Assembly: GCA_023415775.1 (NCBI GenBank)
Contig: JAEZJM010000025.1
Coordinates: 240,558-304,557 of the forward strand
DNA length: 64,000 nucleotides
DNA from: Bacillota bacterium
GTDB taxonomy: Bacteria; Bacillota; Negativicutes; Sporomusales; UBA7701
Direction: 5' to 3'
Shown here: positions 9,340 to 18,371 of the stretch, in pieces
Layout: every line of letters starts with the position of its first letter
Position numbering within the stretch: position 1 is the stretch's first letter
Notes under the pieces: generated by a model
The model's database searches: none
What the model saw: only the letters and a program-made list of their open reading frames with translations
Told to the model about the DNA's origin: nothing
Translations under genes and position numbers: made by a program

Positions 9340-9609
9340 CTATCTTCCCTGTTTGCCGCCGATCTTGCGGCCGTCAAACAAAAACCGGATGACGGTAAGC
9401 GCTTCCGCAGGGCCCATATTATCTTCATAGCCCAGCGCCTTGAACTCAGCCGCGATACCTGCCTGCGTTTCCCGGGAAACCGCTGTCAGACCCCGGATCT
9501 CGGGAACGACGGCCTTGATCTCGCTGTTATCCATCAAACCGATGATGCCCTGGCCTTTCTCCGCGCCGATAATCATAAGAAAAACGGCCACCTTTTTTAG
9601 TGGCGTCAA
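9340..9609 (-). CDS. Small protein resembling the FliG N-terminal domain
   Basis: 89-aa soluble protein. The chosen start is TTG at 9609 (MTPLKKVAVFLMIIG...), 8 nt after a GGGGGG ribosome site; the first ATG-type start upstream gives a charged, unlikely leader. The pattern KVAVFLMIIGAEKGQGII...DNSEIKAVVPEIRGL resembles the first helices of FliG, the flagellar switch protein, but the middle and C-terminal FliG domains are absent and no other flagellar gene is nearby. It may be an orphan switch-like domain or an unrelated helical protein. It follows the MoaE-like gene by 56 bp. Confidence 0.6.
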   Translation of the reverse strand: MTPLKKVAVFLMIIGAEKGQGIIGLMDNSEIKAVVPEIRGLTAVSRETQAGIAAEFKALGYEDNMGPAEALTVIRFLFDGRKIGGKQGR

Positions 9610-9665
9610 AACAAGCCCCCCAGTTTCTGCACCCGTATATTTGATATTATAAATTTTGGCCGGTT

Positions 9666-10076
9666 TTACTGCTTTTGTTCGATTTCCGTAACACACTCTG
9701 TCTTGATTTTCTGCACCAGGAATTGCAGGGCATCGACAACGTGCGGCCTTATATCGCCCGCGATCAGCACATACATGATGTCATCTCCCAGGTCAAGCTG
9801 GCCTTCGTTCAGCCACACCTTAATATAGAAAATGCCTGCCAGCTTATAGGTTTCGGCAATCGCGGCATCAACTTTTGCGGCATCGTACGCGAACTCCATC
9901 CCCTTTACCAGCGAGCCGTCGTTAATCCCCTCGCGCACCTGGGCCTTCGGCGTCTGACGGACAACGCCGTTATGGACCAAAATCATTCCCGCCTGTAAAG
10001 CCGCTGGATGAGCCTTTGCTTCTTTGAGCCATGCATCGATGGATGGTGATACTTTTCTCGTTTTCACGCTTGTCAT
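9666..10076 (-). CDS. MoaE-like molybdopterin synthase large-subunit family protein
   Basis: 136-aa protein whose layout (SPSIDAWLKEAKAHP, MILVHNGVVR near residue 35, KGMEFAYDAAKV near 60, GDDIMYVLIAGDIRPHVVDAL near 100) fits divergent MoaE-like proteins annotated in Clostridia and Negativicutes. Canonical MoaE transfers sulfur with MoaD to precursor Z to form molybdopterin. The usual MoaE catalytic lysines cannot be placed with certainty here and no moaD lies nearby, so the activity is unproven. The ATG at 10076 was used; GAGGGG lies 12 nt upstream, a somewhat long spacing. Confidence 0.6.
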   Translation of the reverse strand: MTSVKTRKVSPSIDAWLKEAKAHPAALQAGMILVHNGVVRQTPKAQVREGINDGSLVKGMEFAYDAAKVDAAIAETYKLAGIFYIKVWLNEGQLDLGDDIMYVLIAGDIRPHVVDALQFLVQKIKTECVTEIEQKQ

Positions 10077-10179
10077 AAGATAAACACGCCCCTCATCTGT
10101 TTAATACATATTATCTGCAGCAATAAGACATGCCTTTATTTTCATTATACGCCCGGCGACCCCGCAAATCACGCCGTTT

Positions 10180-12324
10180 TTATTGCCCGCCGGACTGCAG
10201 CAGACCTTGTCTATGTTTGCAAATCGTCGCTTTGATGGCGGCATAGTCGATCTCCTCAGGCAACGCCTCTTTGAGCGGCTTAAGCTTGGCAACGCCCAAT
10301 TCGTCGATCTTGGCGACAATCAATGCCTCATAACGGGCGGGTATCAGCGCCGACCAGTCTATCTCATAACCTTCCAAGCTGCACCGCATCAGGTGGTCCT
10401 GCACCGTCAGCAGCGTCAGCTTGCGCTGAGTCGCAATCGCCGCAAGCGTTTGTCCGGTCCGGTACAAACCCAGCGTGACGACATGACTGGGCGCCCCGTC
10501 GTCCTTATCGCCAGCACCTGCCGCCTTTGTCGGGGCGGGGCCGGGCGACAGATCATGCTCGGCGCAGTATTGCCGGATGGCCTGCAAAAATTCGTCGCCG
10601 TAGCGTTCCAGCTTGCTTTCGCCGACCCCCTTGACCAGCCGCAGCCCCTGGCGGTCAGTCGGACAATACTCGCACATCTCCCGCAGCGTACTATCGGCGA
10701 ATACCACATAAGGCGGCACGCCCAGCCGGTCGGCGATCGTCTTGCGCAATGCCCGCAGCAATTCAAACAACGAATTGTCCTTCGCCGTTGCCCGCTGCCT
10801 TTTGGCCGCCTTCTGCCATACCCTTGCCCCGTCCCGCAACACCGCGGCCCCTTCACAGGTCATCTTCACCACCGGATACTCGCTCTCCGTCAGGCGGAGA
10901 TAGCCGGTGGCAATCAGCCGGTTGATCAGGTCTTTTACTTCCTGCAGGCTGTACTCTTTAAGCAGGCCATAGACCGGCAGCGTCTCGGCGCCCAGCTCGC
11001 GTACCTTCCTGTTCTTGGCGCCTTTCAGCACATCGGCGACAAGGTTGACGCCGTAACGCTCTTTCAGGCGCGCAACGCACGAAAGTACCTTCTGCGCCTC
11101 GACGGTTATATCGACAAGGTCATTGCCGTCATTGCAGTTGCTGCAGTTGCCGCATTCATCGGCAGCCGCCCGTTCGCCGAAATACTCCAGAATGTACCGC
11201 CTGAGACAGGCGGGTGTATGGCAATAGTCCACGATAAATTTCAGCTTGCCGAATTCGCCGGCTTTTCGCTCACTGTCGGACACCGACTGCTCGATTAAGA
11301 ACTTTTGCAGCTGGATATCCTGAGCGCCGAACAACAGTATGCATTCACCCGGTTCACCGTCCCGGCCGGCCCTCCCGGCCTCCTGATAATATGATTCCAT
11401 ATTCTTCGGCATATTGAAATGGATCACATAGCGCACATCGGGCTTATCGATGCCCATGCCGAACGCGTTCGTGGCCACCATAACGCTTATATCGTCGCGG
11501 ATAAAAGCCTCCTGGCTTTGCCTCCGCTCCTCGTCGCCCAGTCCGGCGTGATATTTCCCGACCGGCCAGCCCGCTTTGCGCAAAGCGGCGTAAAGATTGT
11601 CGACCTCTTTGCGGGTTGCGGCGTAAATTATCCCTGACTTGCCCTTATTGGCGGCCACATATTTCAGCACAAAATCTTTCTTGTTCTCGCCGCGGCTGAC
11701 GGTGAACGAGAGGTTGGCACGGTCGACGCCGGTGTAGAAAGTGGCCGGCTTATGCAGCCCCAGCAGCTCGATGATATCTTGCTTGACACTGTCAGTGGCG
11801 GTTGCGGTGAAAGCGCCGATGACCGGGCGGCTGGCCAACCGGCCGATAAACGGCCCGATGGCCCGGTAACTGGGGCGAAAATCGTGCCCCCACTGCGAAA
11901 TACAGTGAGCCTCGTCGATAGCCACCAGCGATATCGCCAACGTCTGGACAGCCGACTGAAAGTACTCCGATTCCAAACGTTCCGGGGCAACGTATAAAAG
12001 CTTGTACCGGTTCATGCGCGTGTTATAGAGGCGTTCATTCACCTGTGCGCCGGTTAGCGAACTATTGATGTAAGCGGCCGGAATGCCCACCTCATGAAGA
12101 GCGTCGATCTGGTCTTTCATCAGCGAGATCAGCGGCGACACAACGATAGTTATCCCCGGCAGCATCAGCGCCGGCAGTTGGTAGCACAGCGATTTCCCTG
12201 CGCCTGTCGGCATAACTGCCAAAGTATCGGTGCCATTCGTCAGGCTGCCGATTATCTCGGCCTGTCCTGGGCGGAAATCGGCGTAACCGTAATATTTCTG
12301 CAATAAAGTCCGGGCATCTCGCAC
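10180..12324 (-). CDS. recQ: ATP-dependent DNA helicase RecQ
   Basis: 714-aa 3'-5' helicase for recombination and replication-fork repair. Superfamily 2 motifs are clear: Walker A GAGKS at residues 41-45, DEAH at 137-140 with the RecQ-specific aromatic-rich loop after it, and motif VI QEAGRAGRDG near 315. The RecQ zinc-binding region (CHTPACLRRYILEYFGE...ECGNCSNC) is near 370-400, then the RQC winged helix, an HRDC domain near 515-595 and a C-terminal helix-turn-helix segment (GQTLAAIATQRKL) near 635. The start is GTG after GGAGAAAG. It is divergent from the acyl carrier protein gene and has its own transcript. Confidence 0.97.
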   Translation of the reverse strand: MRDARTLLQKYYGYADFRPGQAEIIGSLTNGTDTLAVMPTGAGKSLCYQLPALMLPGITIVVSPLISLMKDQIDALHEVGIPAAYINSSLTGAQVNERLYNTRMNRYKLLYVAPERLESEYFQSAVQTLAISLVAIDEAHCISQWGHDFRPSYRAIGPFIGRLASRPVIGAFTATATDSVKQDIIELLGLHKPATFYTGVDRANLSFTVSRGENKKDFVLKYVAANKGKSGIIYAATRKEVDNLYAALRKAGWPVGKYHAGLGDEERRQSQEAFIRDDISVMVATNAFGMGIDKPDVRYVIHFNMPKNMESYYQEAGRAGRDGEPGECILLFGAQDIQLQKFLIEQSVSDSERKAGEFGKLKFIVDYCHTPACLRRYILEYFGERAAADECGNCSNCNDGNDLVDITVEAQKVLSCVARLKERYGVNLVADVLKGAKNRKVRELGAETLPVYGLLKEYSLQEVKDLINRLIATGYLRLTESEYPVVKMTCEGAAVLRDGARVWQKAAKRQRATAKDNSLFELLRALRKTIADRLGVPPYVVFADSTLREMCEYCPTDRQGLRLVKGVGESKLERYGDEFLQAIRQYCAEHDLSPGPAPTKAAGAGDKDDGAPSHVVTLGLYRTGQTLAAIATQRKLTLLTVQDHLMRCSLEGYEIDWSALIPARYEALIVAKIDELGVAKLKPLKEALPEEIDYAAIKATICKHRQGLLQSGGQ

Positions 12325-12484
12325 TATCTTTCTCTCCTATGGGCCTTACGATAATTTCTTTACGCACTCTCCCCATTATAACACGCTCGCAGGAAAAAGC
12401 CTCTCAATGGAGAAAGGCAATAAAAAAGTAACTTTACGGCATTTTTTGTCTAATATGCAAATTCAATACAGGAGGCGATTAAAC

Positions 12485-12727
12485 GTGACCGCTTTTGAAA
12501 AGCTGAGGGAAATAATTATGGAACTGAAAAAAGGCAAATTCTCCGCAGCCGACATGGATCCGGGGACTATGCTTGTTGAAGATTTAAAGCTGGATTCTCT
12601 CGATTTGGCCGAGCTGCTTGTCCTGATGGAAAATGAATTTTCCCTGGAAATAGACCCGGATGATTTACAAGAATGCAATACCCTTGGCGCCGTGGCCGGC
12701 TATCTTGACCGGCGACTGGCCGGGTAA
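12485..12727 (+). CDS. Stand-alone acyl/peptidyl carrier protein
   Basis: 80-aa carrier protein. The GTG start follows AGGAGG by 9 nt. The phosphopantetheine site is S38 in LKLDSLDLAEL, followed by the helix LVLMENEFSLEIDP typical of ACPs. It is separate from the fatty-acid ACP genes and lies 25 bp before an adenylation-domain gene in the same direction, so it most likely carries the acyl or aminoacyl group activated by that enzyme. A role in a small specialised metabolite, lipid or cell-surface modification is inference. Confidence 0.9.
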   Translation: MTAFEKLREIIMELKKGKFSAADMDPGTMLVEDLKLDSLDLAELLVLMENEFSLEIDPDDLQECNTLGAVAGYLDRRLAG

Positions 12728-12752
12728 GCGCAAATACACGGGGGAAAAACAA

Positions 12753-15278
12753 TTGGCTAACGACGAATATCGGATTATCCCTGTCGACAGTTCAAATGTC
12801 GGATTTGTCGGCGGCGTATTTCGCTCGGTATATGGCGACGACTTCCCGGTTAAAGATGTATACGATCCGGACACCCTCCTGCGGGAAATCGGGGCAGGCC
12901 GGGTAAAAGCGTTCTTGGCTTTTGACCGGCATGGCCAACCGGCAGGTTATGTGTCGCTTTTTAAAAACGCCCCCAATCCCCGGCTGTGGGAAGCCGGCAA
13001 TATGGTGGTTGACCCCGCCTATAAACTCACCAGCCTGTCGTCTCTTCTGGCCAAACAATATTTTCATCCTGAGCTTCTCGATAGCGCCGACTGTGACGGC
13101 ATCTTCGGTGAAGCGGTGTGCCACCATTATGCTTCGCAGGTCGGCTCCGTCAAGTCCGGGATGCGCGACTGCGCCATCGAACTGGATCAGATGTCGGGCG
13201 CCAGCTTTAAAGAACATCAGGAAATCGCCACCCGGCGAGTGTCCTGCGTTTTCAATTTCCTCGAAATATCCGCGCCTACCGAGGCCGTCTATCTTCCGGA
13301 GGAATACTGCGGTGTCGTGCGCGATCTGGCCCAGGCCTTGCAGCCGAGAACATTTTTGCCAGCCGATGCGCCTTTGCCGGTCACGGGATCAACCCTCAAA
13401 CAGGACACTTATTATGCGGCGGCCCAGACCTGGAAAGTCTCCGTCCGGGAAATCGGCGCCGACTGGCAAACGTTCCTCGACGAGCTTGTTACTGAAGCTG
13501 CCGCTAAGCGGGTAATCAGTCTGCAAGTCACCCTTAACACCGCTTTGCCGTATCTGGGCGCCGCGGTAGGCAGCCTGCGGGAGCGGGGCTTCTTTCTGGG
13601 AGGCTTGCTGCCCCGATGGTTTGGCAGCGACGGTCTAATGCTGCAAAAGGTGTTCGGCGCAGAAACCGACTATGCCCAGCTGAAGCTATACAGCAAAACA
13701 GCCAAAAACTTGTTGGCGTTTATCCGCGCCGACCAGGAAGCGGTTGGCCGGGAGTCGCTGCTCACCCCCGCGGACAAAGAATGGTTCCGCCGCCAGGACC
13801 GGGCAACAGCTCACGAACTTCCCCCCAATAAGACGGTATTGGATCTATTCCTGGAACAGGCCGCCCTTTTGCCCAACCATCCGGCGGTGGTCGACGGCGA
13901 CAGCAGCCTCAGTTACCGGGAACTGAACGCCAAAGCCAATCAACTGGCGCGGCTCATCGCCGGCAAAGGCGTACATCCAGGCGATCTCGTCGCCATCCTC
14001 CTCGACCGCTCGGCGGAAATGGTCATCGCCGCCCTGGCCATATGGAAAACTGGCGCCGCCTATGTCCCCATAAACCCTCAGTACCCGGCTGAACGGCAGC
14101 TGTATATTCTCCGCGACACCAAGTGTGCGCTGGTGCTGACCAGTACAGCCCATGCCGCTGACGGCTCTTTCCCCGCAGCCGCGGTCTGCCTCGACGACCC
14201 GGACATATGGCGCGAATCGGCGGCCGACCTACCGCAAAAACCTCGCGGAGAAGACCTCGCCTATGTCATCTACACCTCCGGTTCGACCGGAAACCCCAAA
14301 GGGGTGATGATCGAACACGCGGCACTCCTGAATATGTGCTGCTGGTACCAGGCCTCGCGCCGTCTCCAGCCCGATGATCGCAAGGCCCAGTGCTGCTCCT
14401 TCGCCTTCGACGCATCGGTGCTCGAAATATTCCCCTGCCTGACCGCCGGCGCCACACTCTACATCGTGGCGGACAAACTTCTTGTCTGGCTCAGCGGTCT
14501 GAACAAATTCTTCGAGCGGCATAAGATTACCGCAGCCACCTTGCCGACTCCTGTTGGCGAGATGTTTATGCGCCTGTTCGACAACAGCTCGCTGCGCTTC
14601 CTGGATGTCGGCGGCGACAAACTCAAAAGCTTCACAAGGCGGAATTATCAGCTGTTCAATTGCTACGGGCCTACGGAATACACAGTATGCACCAGCGATT
14701 TCTCCGTTGATCGCCAATACGATAACATTCCCATCGGCAAACCGGTATGGAATACCGACGTGTATGTGCTCGACGCCGACGGCCGCCGCCAGCCGGTCGG
14801 CGAACCGGGCGAACTCTGCGTCGCCGGCGCGGGGATCGCCAGCGGTTATCTCAACCGGCCCGAACTGACCGCCGAGAAATTCGTCGACGACCCTCTTCGC
14901 CCAGGGCAAAAGATGTACCGCACAGGTGATCTCGGCAGGCAGCTTGACGACGGCAATCTGGAATTTCTCGGCCGCATCGATTTTCAGGTTAAAATTCGCG
15001 GTTTTCGCGTCGAACTGGGTGAAATAGAGCAAGCCCTGCTCCGGCAAGACGGGGTTCACGAAGCGGTTGTCGTCGACAGGCAGGACACAGCCGGCAGCAA
15101 GTTTCTGTGCGCCTACATCGTGGCGGAGCCAAGCGTCACAGCCGATGATCTGATGAAATCGCTTACCCGCCACCTGCCGGATTACATGGTTCCTGCACAC
15201 ATCATAAAACTCGACCGCCTGCCGCTCAATTTCAGCGGCAAAGTCGACCGAAAAGCCTTGCCTGCGCCAGAATGCTAG
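12753..15278 (+). CDS. Adenylation enzyme with acetyltransferase-like N-terminal half
   Basis: 841-aa two-part enzyme starting at a TTG placed 8 nt after GGGGG. Residues about 355-835 are an NRPS-type adenylation domain: A3 loop YTSGSTGNPKGV near 505, YGPTEYT near 650, YRTGDLG near 720 and the A10 catalytic lysine in NFSGKVDRKAL near 828. It should activate a carboxylic or amino acid as the AMP ester and load the adjacent carrier protein. Residues 1-350 look like two GNAT-type acetyltransferase-like folds (for example AFLAFDRHGQPAGYVSLFK and MVVDPAYKLTSLSSLLA), so they may transfer an acyl group. There is no condensation, thioesterase or carrier domain in the chain. The N-terminal assignment is tentative. 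Confidence 0.85.
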   Translation: MANDEYRIIPVDSSNVGFVGGVFRSVYGDDFPVKDVYDPDTLLREIGAGRVKAFLAFDRHGQPAGYVSLFKNAPNPRLWEAGNMVVDPAYKLTSLSSLLAKQYFHPELLDSADCDGIFGEAVCHHYASQVGSVKSGMRDCAIELDQMSGASFKEHQEIATRRVSCVFNFLEISAPTEAVYLPEEYCGVVRDLAQALQPRTFLPADAPLPVTGSTLKQDTYYAAAQTWKVSVREIGADWQTFLDELVTEAAAKRVISLQVTLNTALPYLGAAVGSLRERGFFLGGLLPRWFGSDGLMLQKVFGAETDYAQLKLYSKTAKNLLAFIRADQEAVGRESLLTPADKEWFRRQDRATAHELPPNKTVLDLFLEQAALLPNHPAVVDGDSSLSYRELNAKANQLARLIAGKGVHPGDLVAILLDRSAEMVIAALAIWKTGAAYVPINPQYPAERQLYILRDTKCALVLTSTAHAADGSFPAAAVCLDDPDIWRESAADLPQKPRGEDLAYVIYTSGSTGNPKGVMIEHAALLNMCCWYQASRRLQPDDRKAQCCSFAFDASVLEIFPCLTAGATLYIVADKLLVWLSGLNKFFERHKITAATLPTPVGEMFMRLFDNSSLRFLDVGGDKLKSFTRRNYQLFNCYGPTEYTVCTSDFSVDRQYDNIPIGKPVWNTDVYVLDADGRRQPVGEPGELCVAGAGIASGYLNRPELTAEKFVDDPLRPGQKMYRTGDLGRQLDDGNLEFLGRIDFQVKIRGFRVELGEIEQALLRQDGVHEAVVVDRQDTAGSKFLCAYIVAEPSVTADDLMKSLTRHLPDYMVPAHIIKLDRLPLNFSGKVDRKALPAPEC

Positions 15279-15282
15279 ACCC

Positions 15283-15323
15283 AAAAGGGCCCCGTCCGCC
15301 GGAAAGGCGGACGGGGCCCTTTT
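15283..15323 (+). terminator. Rho-independent terminator of the adenylation gene
   Basis: Perfect 18-bp stem (AAAAGGGCCCCGTCCGCC and its complement, GGAAA loop) ending in TTTT, 5 bp after the stop codon. The A-tract on the other side could also stop minus-strand transcripts. Confidence 0.92.
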
Positions 15324-15394
15324 AACGGAGTTATCCTGATCCACTTCACAAATATACTAACTTTTATCTTCAATCTTTCCGATTGCTATGATAA

Positions 15395-16045
15395 TCAAGC
15401 CAGCCGCATTGTGGACAAATCGCCGGCGATGGCAAACTCGGCCGCAGTATTTGCTCTCACGTCCTCTACCGTCACGTCCGGAGCCAATTCTTTCAGTGAA
15501 AGTCCCTTATCCGTCACCGCGAAAACGCACAGGTTTGTAACGATAATATCCACCACCCTGCTGCCCGTCAACGGCAGAGTGCACCTTCTCAATATCTTGG
15601 GAAGCCCGTCTTTAGCCGTATGCTCCATAGCGACAACCACCTTTTTAGCCCCCGATACGAGGTCCATCGCCCCGCCCATGCCCGGAACCAGCTTCCCCGG
15701 CACCATCCAATTGGCCAGATTTCCCGCCTGGTCGACCTCCAGCGCGCCGAGAACGGTCACATCCACGTGGCCGCCACGGATAATCGCGAACGACATGGCG
15801 CTATCGAACACAGCGCCGCCGGCAGCAATCGAAACCGGCTTCCCGCCCGCATTTGTCAAATCCTCATCAGCCCGTCCCTGCAAGGGCGCCAACCCGACAA
15901 ACCCGTTTTCCGACTGTAGAATGACTTCCACGCCGGCCGGCAGAAAATCGGCCGCCAATGTAGGGATACCGATGCCCAGATTGACGACATAGCCATCCTT
16001 GAACTCCTTGGCCACCCTTTTAGCGATTACTGTTTTTGCATCCAT
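15395..16045 (-). CDS. 3-oxoacid/acetate CoA-transferase, subunit B
   Basis: 216-aa beta subunit of a class I CoA transferase. The active-site glutamate is E46 in SENGFVG, preceded by the VNLGIGIPTL oxyanion-loop motif. With subunit A it moves CoA between an acyl-CoA and a free acid (for example acetoacetate with acetyl- or succinyl-CoA) through a glutamyl-CoA intermediate. The ATG follows GGGGGGCGGAG. It is 12 bp downstream of subunit A and last in the minus-strand set that begins with the beta-keto acid cleavage enzyme, whose product acetoacetate is a natural substrate. Confidence 0.95.
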   Translation of the reverse strand: MDAKTVIAKRVAKEFKDGYVVNLGIGIPTLAADFLPAGVEVILQSENGFVGLAPLQGRADEDLTNAGGKPVSIAAGGAVFDSAMSFAIIRGGHVDVTVLGALEVDQAGNLANWMVPGKLVPGMGGAMDLVSGAKKVVVAMEHTAKDGLPKILRRCTLPLTGSRVVDIIVTNLCVFAVTDKGLSLKELAPDVTVEDVRANTAAEFAIAGDLSTMRLA

Positions 16046-16057
16046 TTCTCCGCCCCC

Positions 16058-16705
16058 CTACCCTTGAACAATGCAGTCGACGAATATCCCGGGCGTCACC
16101 ACCTCGTCAGGGTCTATCTGCCCTGCGTCCACGATCAATTCGGCCTCCACGATAACCACATCGGCCGCCGTCGCCATCAGCGGATTGAAATTGCGGGCCG
16201 ACCTGCGGAACACCAGATTGCCGGCAGTATCCGCCATATACGCCTTCAGCAGCGCGACCTCGGCCTTCAGCGGCTTTTCCAGAAGATATTCCCTGCCATC
16301 TACCTTAATCACTTCTTTCCCGTCGGCGACCAATGTCCCGATACCTGTCGGGGTGAGTATGCCGCCAAGGCCGGCGCCTCCGGCGCGAATCCGCTCCGCG
16401 AGCGTTCCCTGGGGAACAAGGTCGACATTAAGCTCGCCGTTATTCATCTGCCGGCCAGTCTCGGGATTGGTGCCGATATGAGATACAATTACTTGCCTCA
16501 GCCTTCTCGCCACGACCAGCTTACCGATTCCCTTTTCCGGCGTCCCGGTATCGTTGGCAATCACGGTAAGCCTGTCCGTGCCTTTCTGCAGCACTGCATC
16601 TATCAATTTCTCCGGCGTCCCCACGGCGAGAAAGCCGCCGATCATCACTGTCATGCCGTCCTTAACTGCGTCGAGGGCTTGATTAAGCGTCTTGACCTTG
16701 TCCAT
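16058..16705 (-). CDS. 3-oxoacid/acetate CoA-transferase, subunit A
   Basis: 215-aa alpha subunit. The start at 16705 (MDKVKTLNQALD) follows GGAGGACAAG; the longer open frame to 16960 runs through a hairpin and lacks a ribosome site. The family motif MIGGFLAVGTPEKLI is near residue 20, and GGILTPTGIGT near 120 is typical of AtoD/ScoA. It pairs with the next gene. An intergenic hairpin separates it from the permease, which could alter the ratio of transferase to upstream enzymes. Confidence 0.94.
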   Translation of the reverse strand: MDKVKTLNQALDAVKDGMTVMIGGFLAVGTPEKLIDAVLQKGTDRLTVIANDTGTPEKGIGKLVVARRLRQVIVSHIGTNPETGRQMNNGELNVDLVPQGTLAERIRAGGAGLGGILTPTGIGTLVADGKEVIKVDGREYLLEKPLKAEVALLKAYMADTAGNLVFRRSARNFNPLMATAADVVIVEAELIVDAGQIDPDEVVTPGIFVDCIVQG

Positions 16706-16940
16706 CTTGTCCTCCGGATGATTTATTAGCGAAGAAGCCGGATTTCTCCGGCTCTTCGCTTCCCACGGGATATGAGTTATAAGAACGCCGGCGATCGTGC
16801 CGAGGGGGTCGCCGCGATCACCGGGCAGTCTTATTCGTAGGGCTAACGACTCACCCGAAAGCAAGCTTCCGGCTCGCTGTTGCCCTGCATAGCGACTTGC
16901 ACAAAGCGCCTTCGCTGACGCTCGCCCCTTGGGCTCGCTG
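16706..16940 (-). other. Intercistronic spacer with strong hairpin
   Basis: 235 bp between the permease and CoA-transferase genes. A near-perfect stem (AGCGAAGAAGCCGGA against TCCGGCTCTTCGCT, one bulged base) spans 16728-16760, about 23 nt before the transferase start. There is no long T-run on the minus strand, so partial termination or RNA processing is more likely than a full stop. Nothing gene-like was found in 16790-16940. Confidence 0.5.
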
Positions 16941-18344
16941 CTAAACCAGGCCTGTAGCAAGATGAATAGCGATTACCAGGAAGGCGGCCGCCGTTTTAAT
17001 CAGGACGATGTTGAACATATCCGGATAACCCTGTTTATGGGTCAGGCCGCAAATCGCCAGGATGGTGATAACCGCGCCGTTGTGCGGCATGCTGTCCAAG
17101 CCGCCCGAAGCCATGGCTGCCACCCGGTGCAGGACTTCCGGCGACATGCCGATCTGGTTGGCCCACGCCAGCCAGTCCTTAGCCATAAGGTCGAGAGCGA
17201 TCGACATACCTCCGGAAGCGGAACCGGTAATGGCCGCAAGGGTGGTTACCGTCACGCCCTCGGATACCAGCGGGCTATTGCCGATCTGGATGCCCAGGAA
17301 GAAATTAGAAATATGCTTGAATCCGGGCAAACTGGCGATAACGTTGCCGTATCCTACCTCCGAGGCGGTATTCATGATCGCCAAAAGCGACCCGATCGCG
17401 CCGGCGTTAAGGGCTTTTGCCAGGCCGCCGCTCTTCAGGTTCCGGTAGCCCATGGCGACCGCGAGAATGATACCGACGACGACGGAAATGATCAGCGACC
17501 AGATAGCGACTACATTTTTGACCGCCGGCGCCATCAGCGGCAGCTTCATGCCGACGAAAGGAGCAAGAATATTGGGATCCCAAGTGAAAAGGCGGGTCAT
17601 GAAGAAGTTCAGTACAAGCACGGCAAGAAGCGGCAGGAGAGCCAGTTTCCAGTCCGGCATATCCTTCAGGTCAAAATCGGGCGGCTCGTTCACGAGCGGC
17701 TCGCCGTTGCTGTAACCGCCGCCGCGGGCCTGGAGTTTCTTGTTTTTCCACTCCAGGTAGTACATCCCGCCGGCGAAAATTATCAGACCGCCTAAAATGC
17801 CCAGCACGGGCGCGGCATAGACAGTAGTACCGAAGAAGGCCGTCGGAATAATGTTCTGAATCTGGGGGGTGCCCGGGAATGCGTCCATGGTATATGTGCA
17901 TGCGCCAAGCACGATAACGCTGGGAATCAGGTTTTTCGAAATGCCCGCTTCTTTAAACAAGGCCGCGGTGAAAGGATAAAGAGTAAACACGACAACGAAC
18001 AGGCTTACCCCGCCGTAGGTCAGAACACCGCCGGCAAGCACCGCCGCCAGTATGCTGCGCTCTTTACCCACGACCTGCACAATCTTGTAGGCGATGGCTC
18101 TCGCCAGTCCGGTGTCTTCCATGACTTTCCCGAACACAGCGCCCAGCATAAATATCGGGAAAAATGACTTGACATAAGTCACCGTTTTCGCCATGAACAG
18201 CTCTGTATAGGCCGGCATCGGCGATAATCCCTGGCTGGCGGCCGCAAGAAGCGCGAAAACCGGCGCAAACAAGATTACCGAAAAACCCCGGTATGCGAAA
18301 AACATTAGCAAGAACAGACTGAGGATAATACCCAATACATCCAT
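16941..18344 (-). CDS. GntP-family permease (gluconate / hydroxy acid type)
   Basis: 467-aa inner-membrane transporter with about 12 hydrophobic helices. The GntP pattern is clear: DAFPGTPQIQNIIPTAFFGT near residue 155, GIQIGNSPLVSEGVT near 350, TGSASGGMSIALD near 375 and GGLDSMPHNGAV near 415. The family moves gluconate, other sugar acids or 3-hydroxybutyrate with protons. Its place between CoA-transferase genes and a dehydrogenase plus beta-keto acid cleavage enzyme points to a hydroxy or keto acid as substrate. The ATG follows GGGAGGTAG. Confidence 0.92.
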   Translation of the reverse strand: MDVLGIILSLFLLMFFAYRGFSVILFAPVFALLAAASQGLSPMPAYTELFMAKTVTYVKSFFPIFMLGAVFGKVMEDTGLARAIAYKIVQVVGKERSILAAVLAGGVLTYGGVSLFVVVFTLYPFTAALFKEAGISKNLIPSVIVLGACTYTMDAFPGTPQIQNIIPTAFFGTTVYAAPVLGILGGLIIFAGGMYYLEWKNKKLQARGGGYSNGEPLVNEPPDFDLKDMPDWKLALLPLLAVLVLNFFMTRLFTWDPNILAPFVGMKLPLMAPAVKNVVAIWSLIISVVVGIILAVAMGYRNLKSGGLAKALNAGAIGSLLAIMNTASEVGYGNVIASLPGFKHISNFFLGIQIGNSPLVSEGVTVTTLAAITGSASGGMSIALDLMAKDWLAWANQIGMSPEVLHRVAAMASGGLDSMPHNGAVITILAICGLTHKQGYPDMFNIVLIKTAAAFLVIAIHLATGLV

Positions 18345-18371
18345 GCGAATTACTACCTCCCCAACTTTATT

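Noticed and set aside
16790..16940. Repeat-like sequence with several GGCTCGCT-type words
   Set aside because: Checked for a tRNA or mobile-element end; no cloverleaf, terminal inverted repeat or duplicated target was found.
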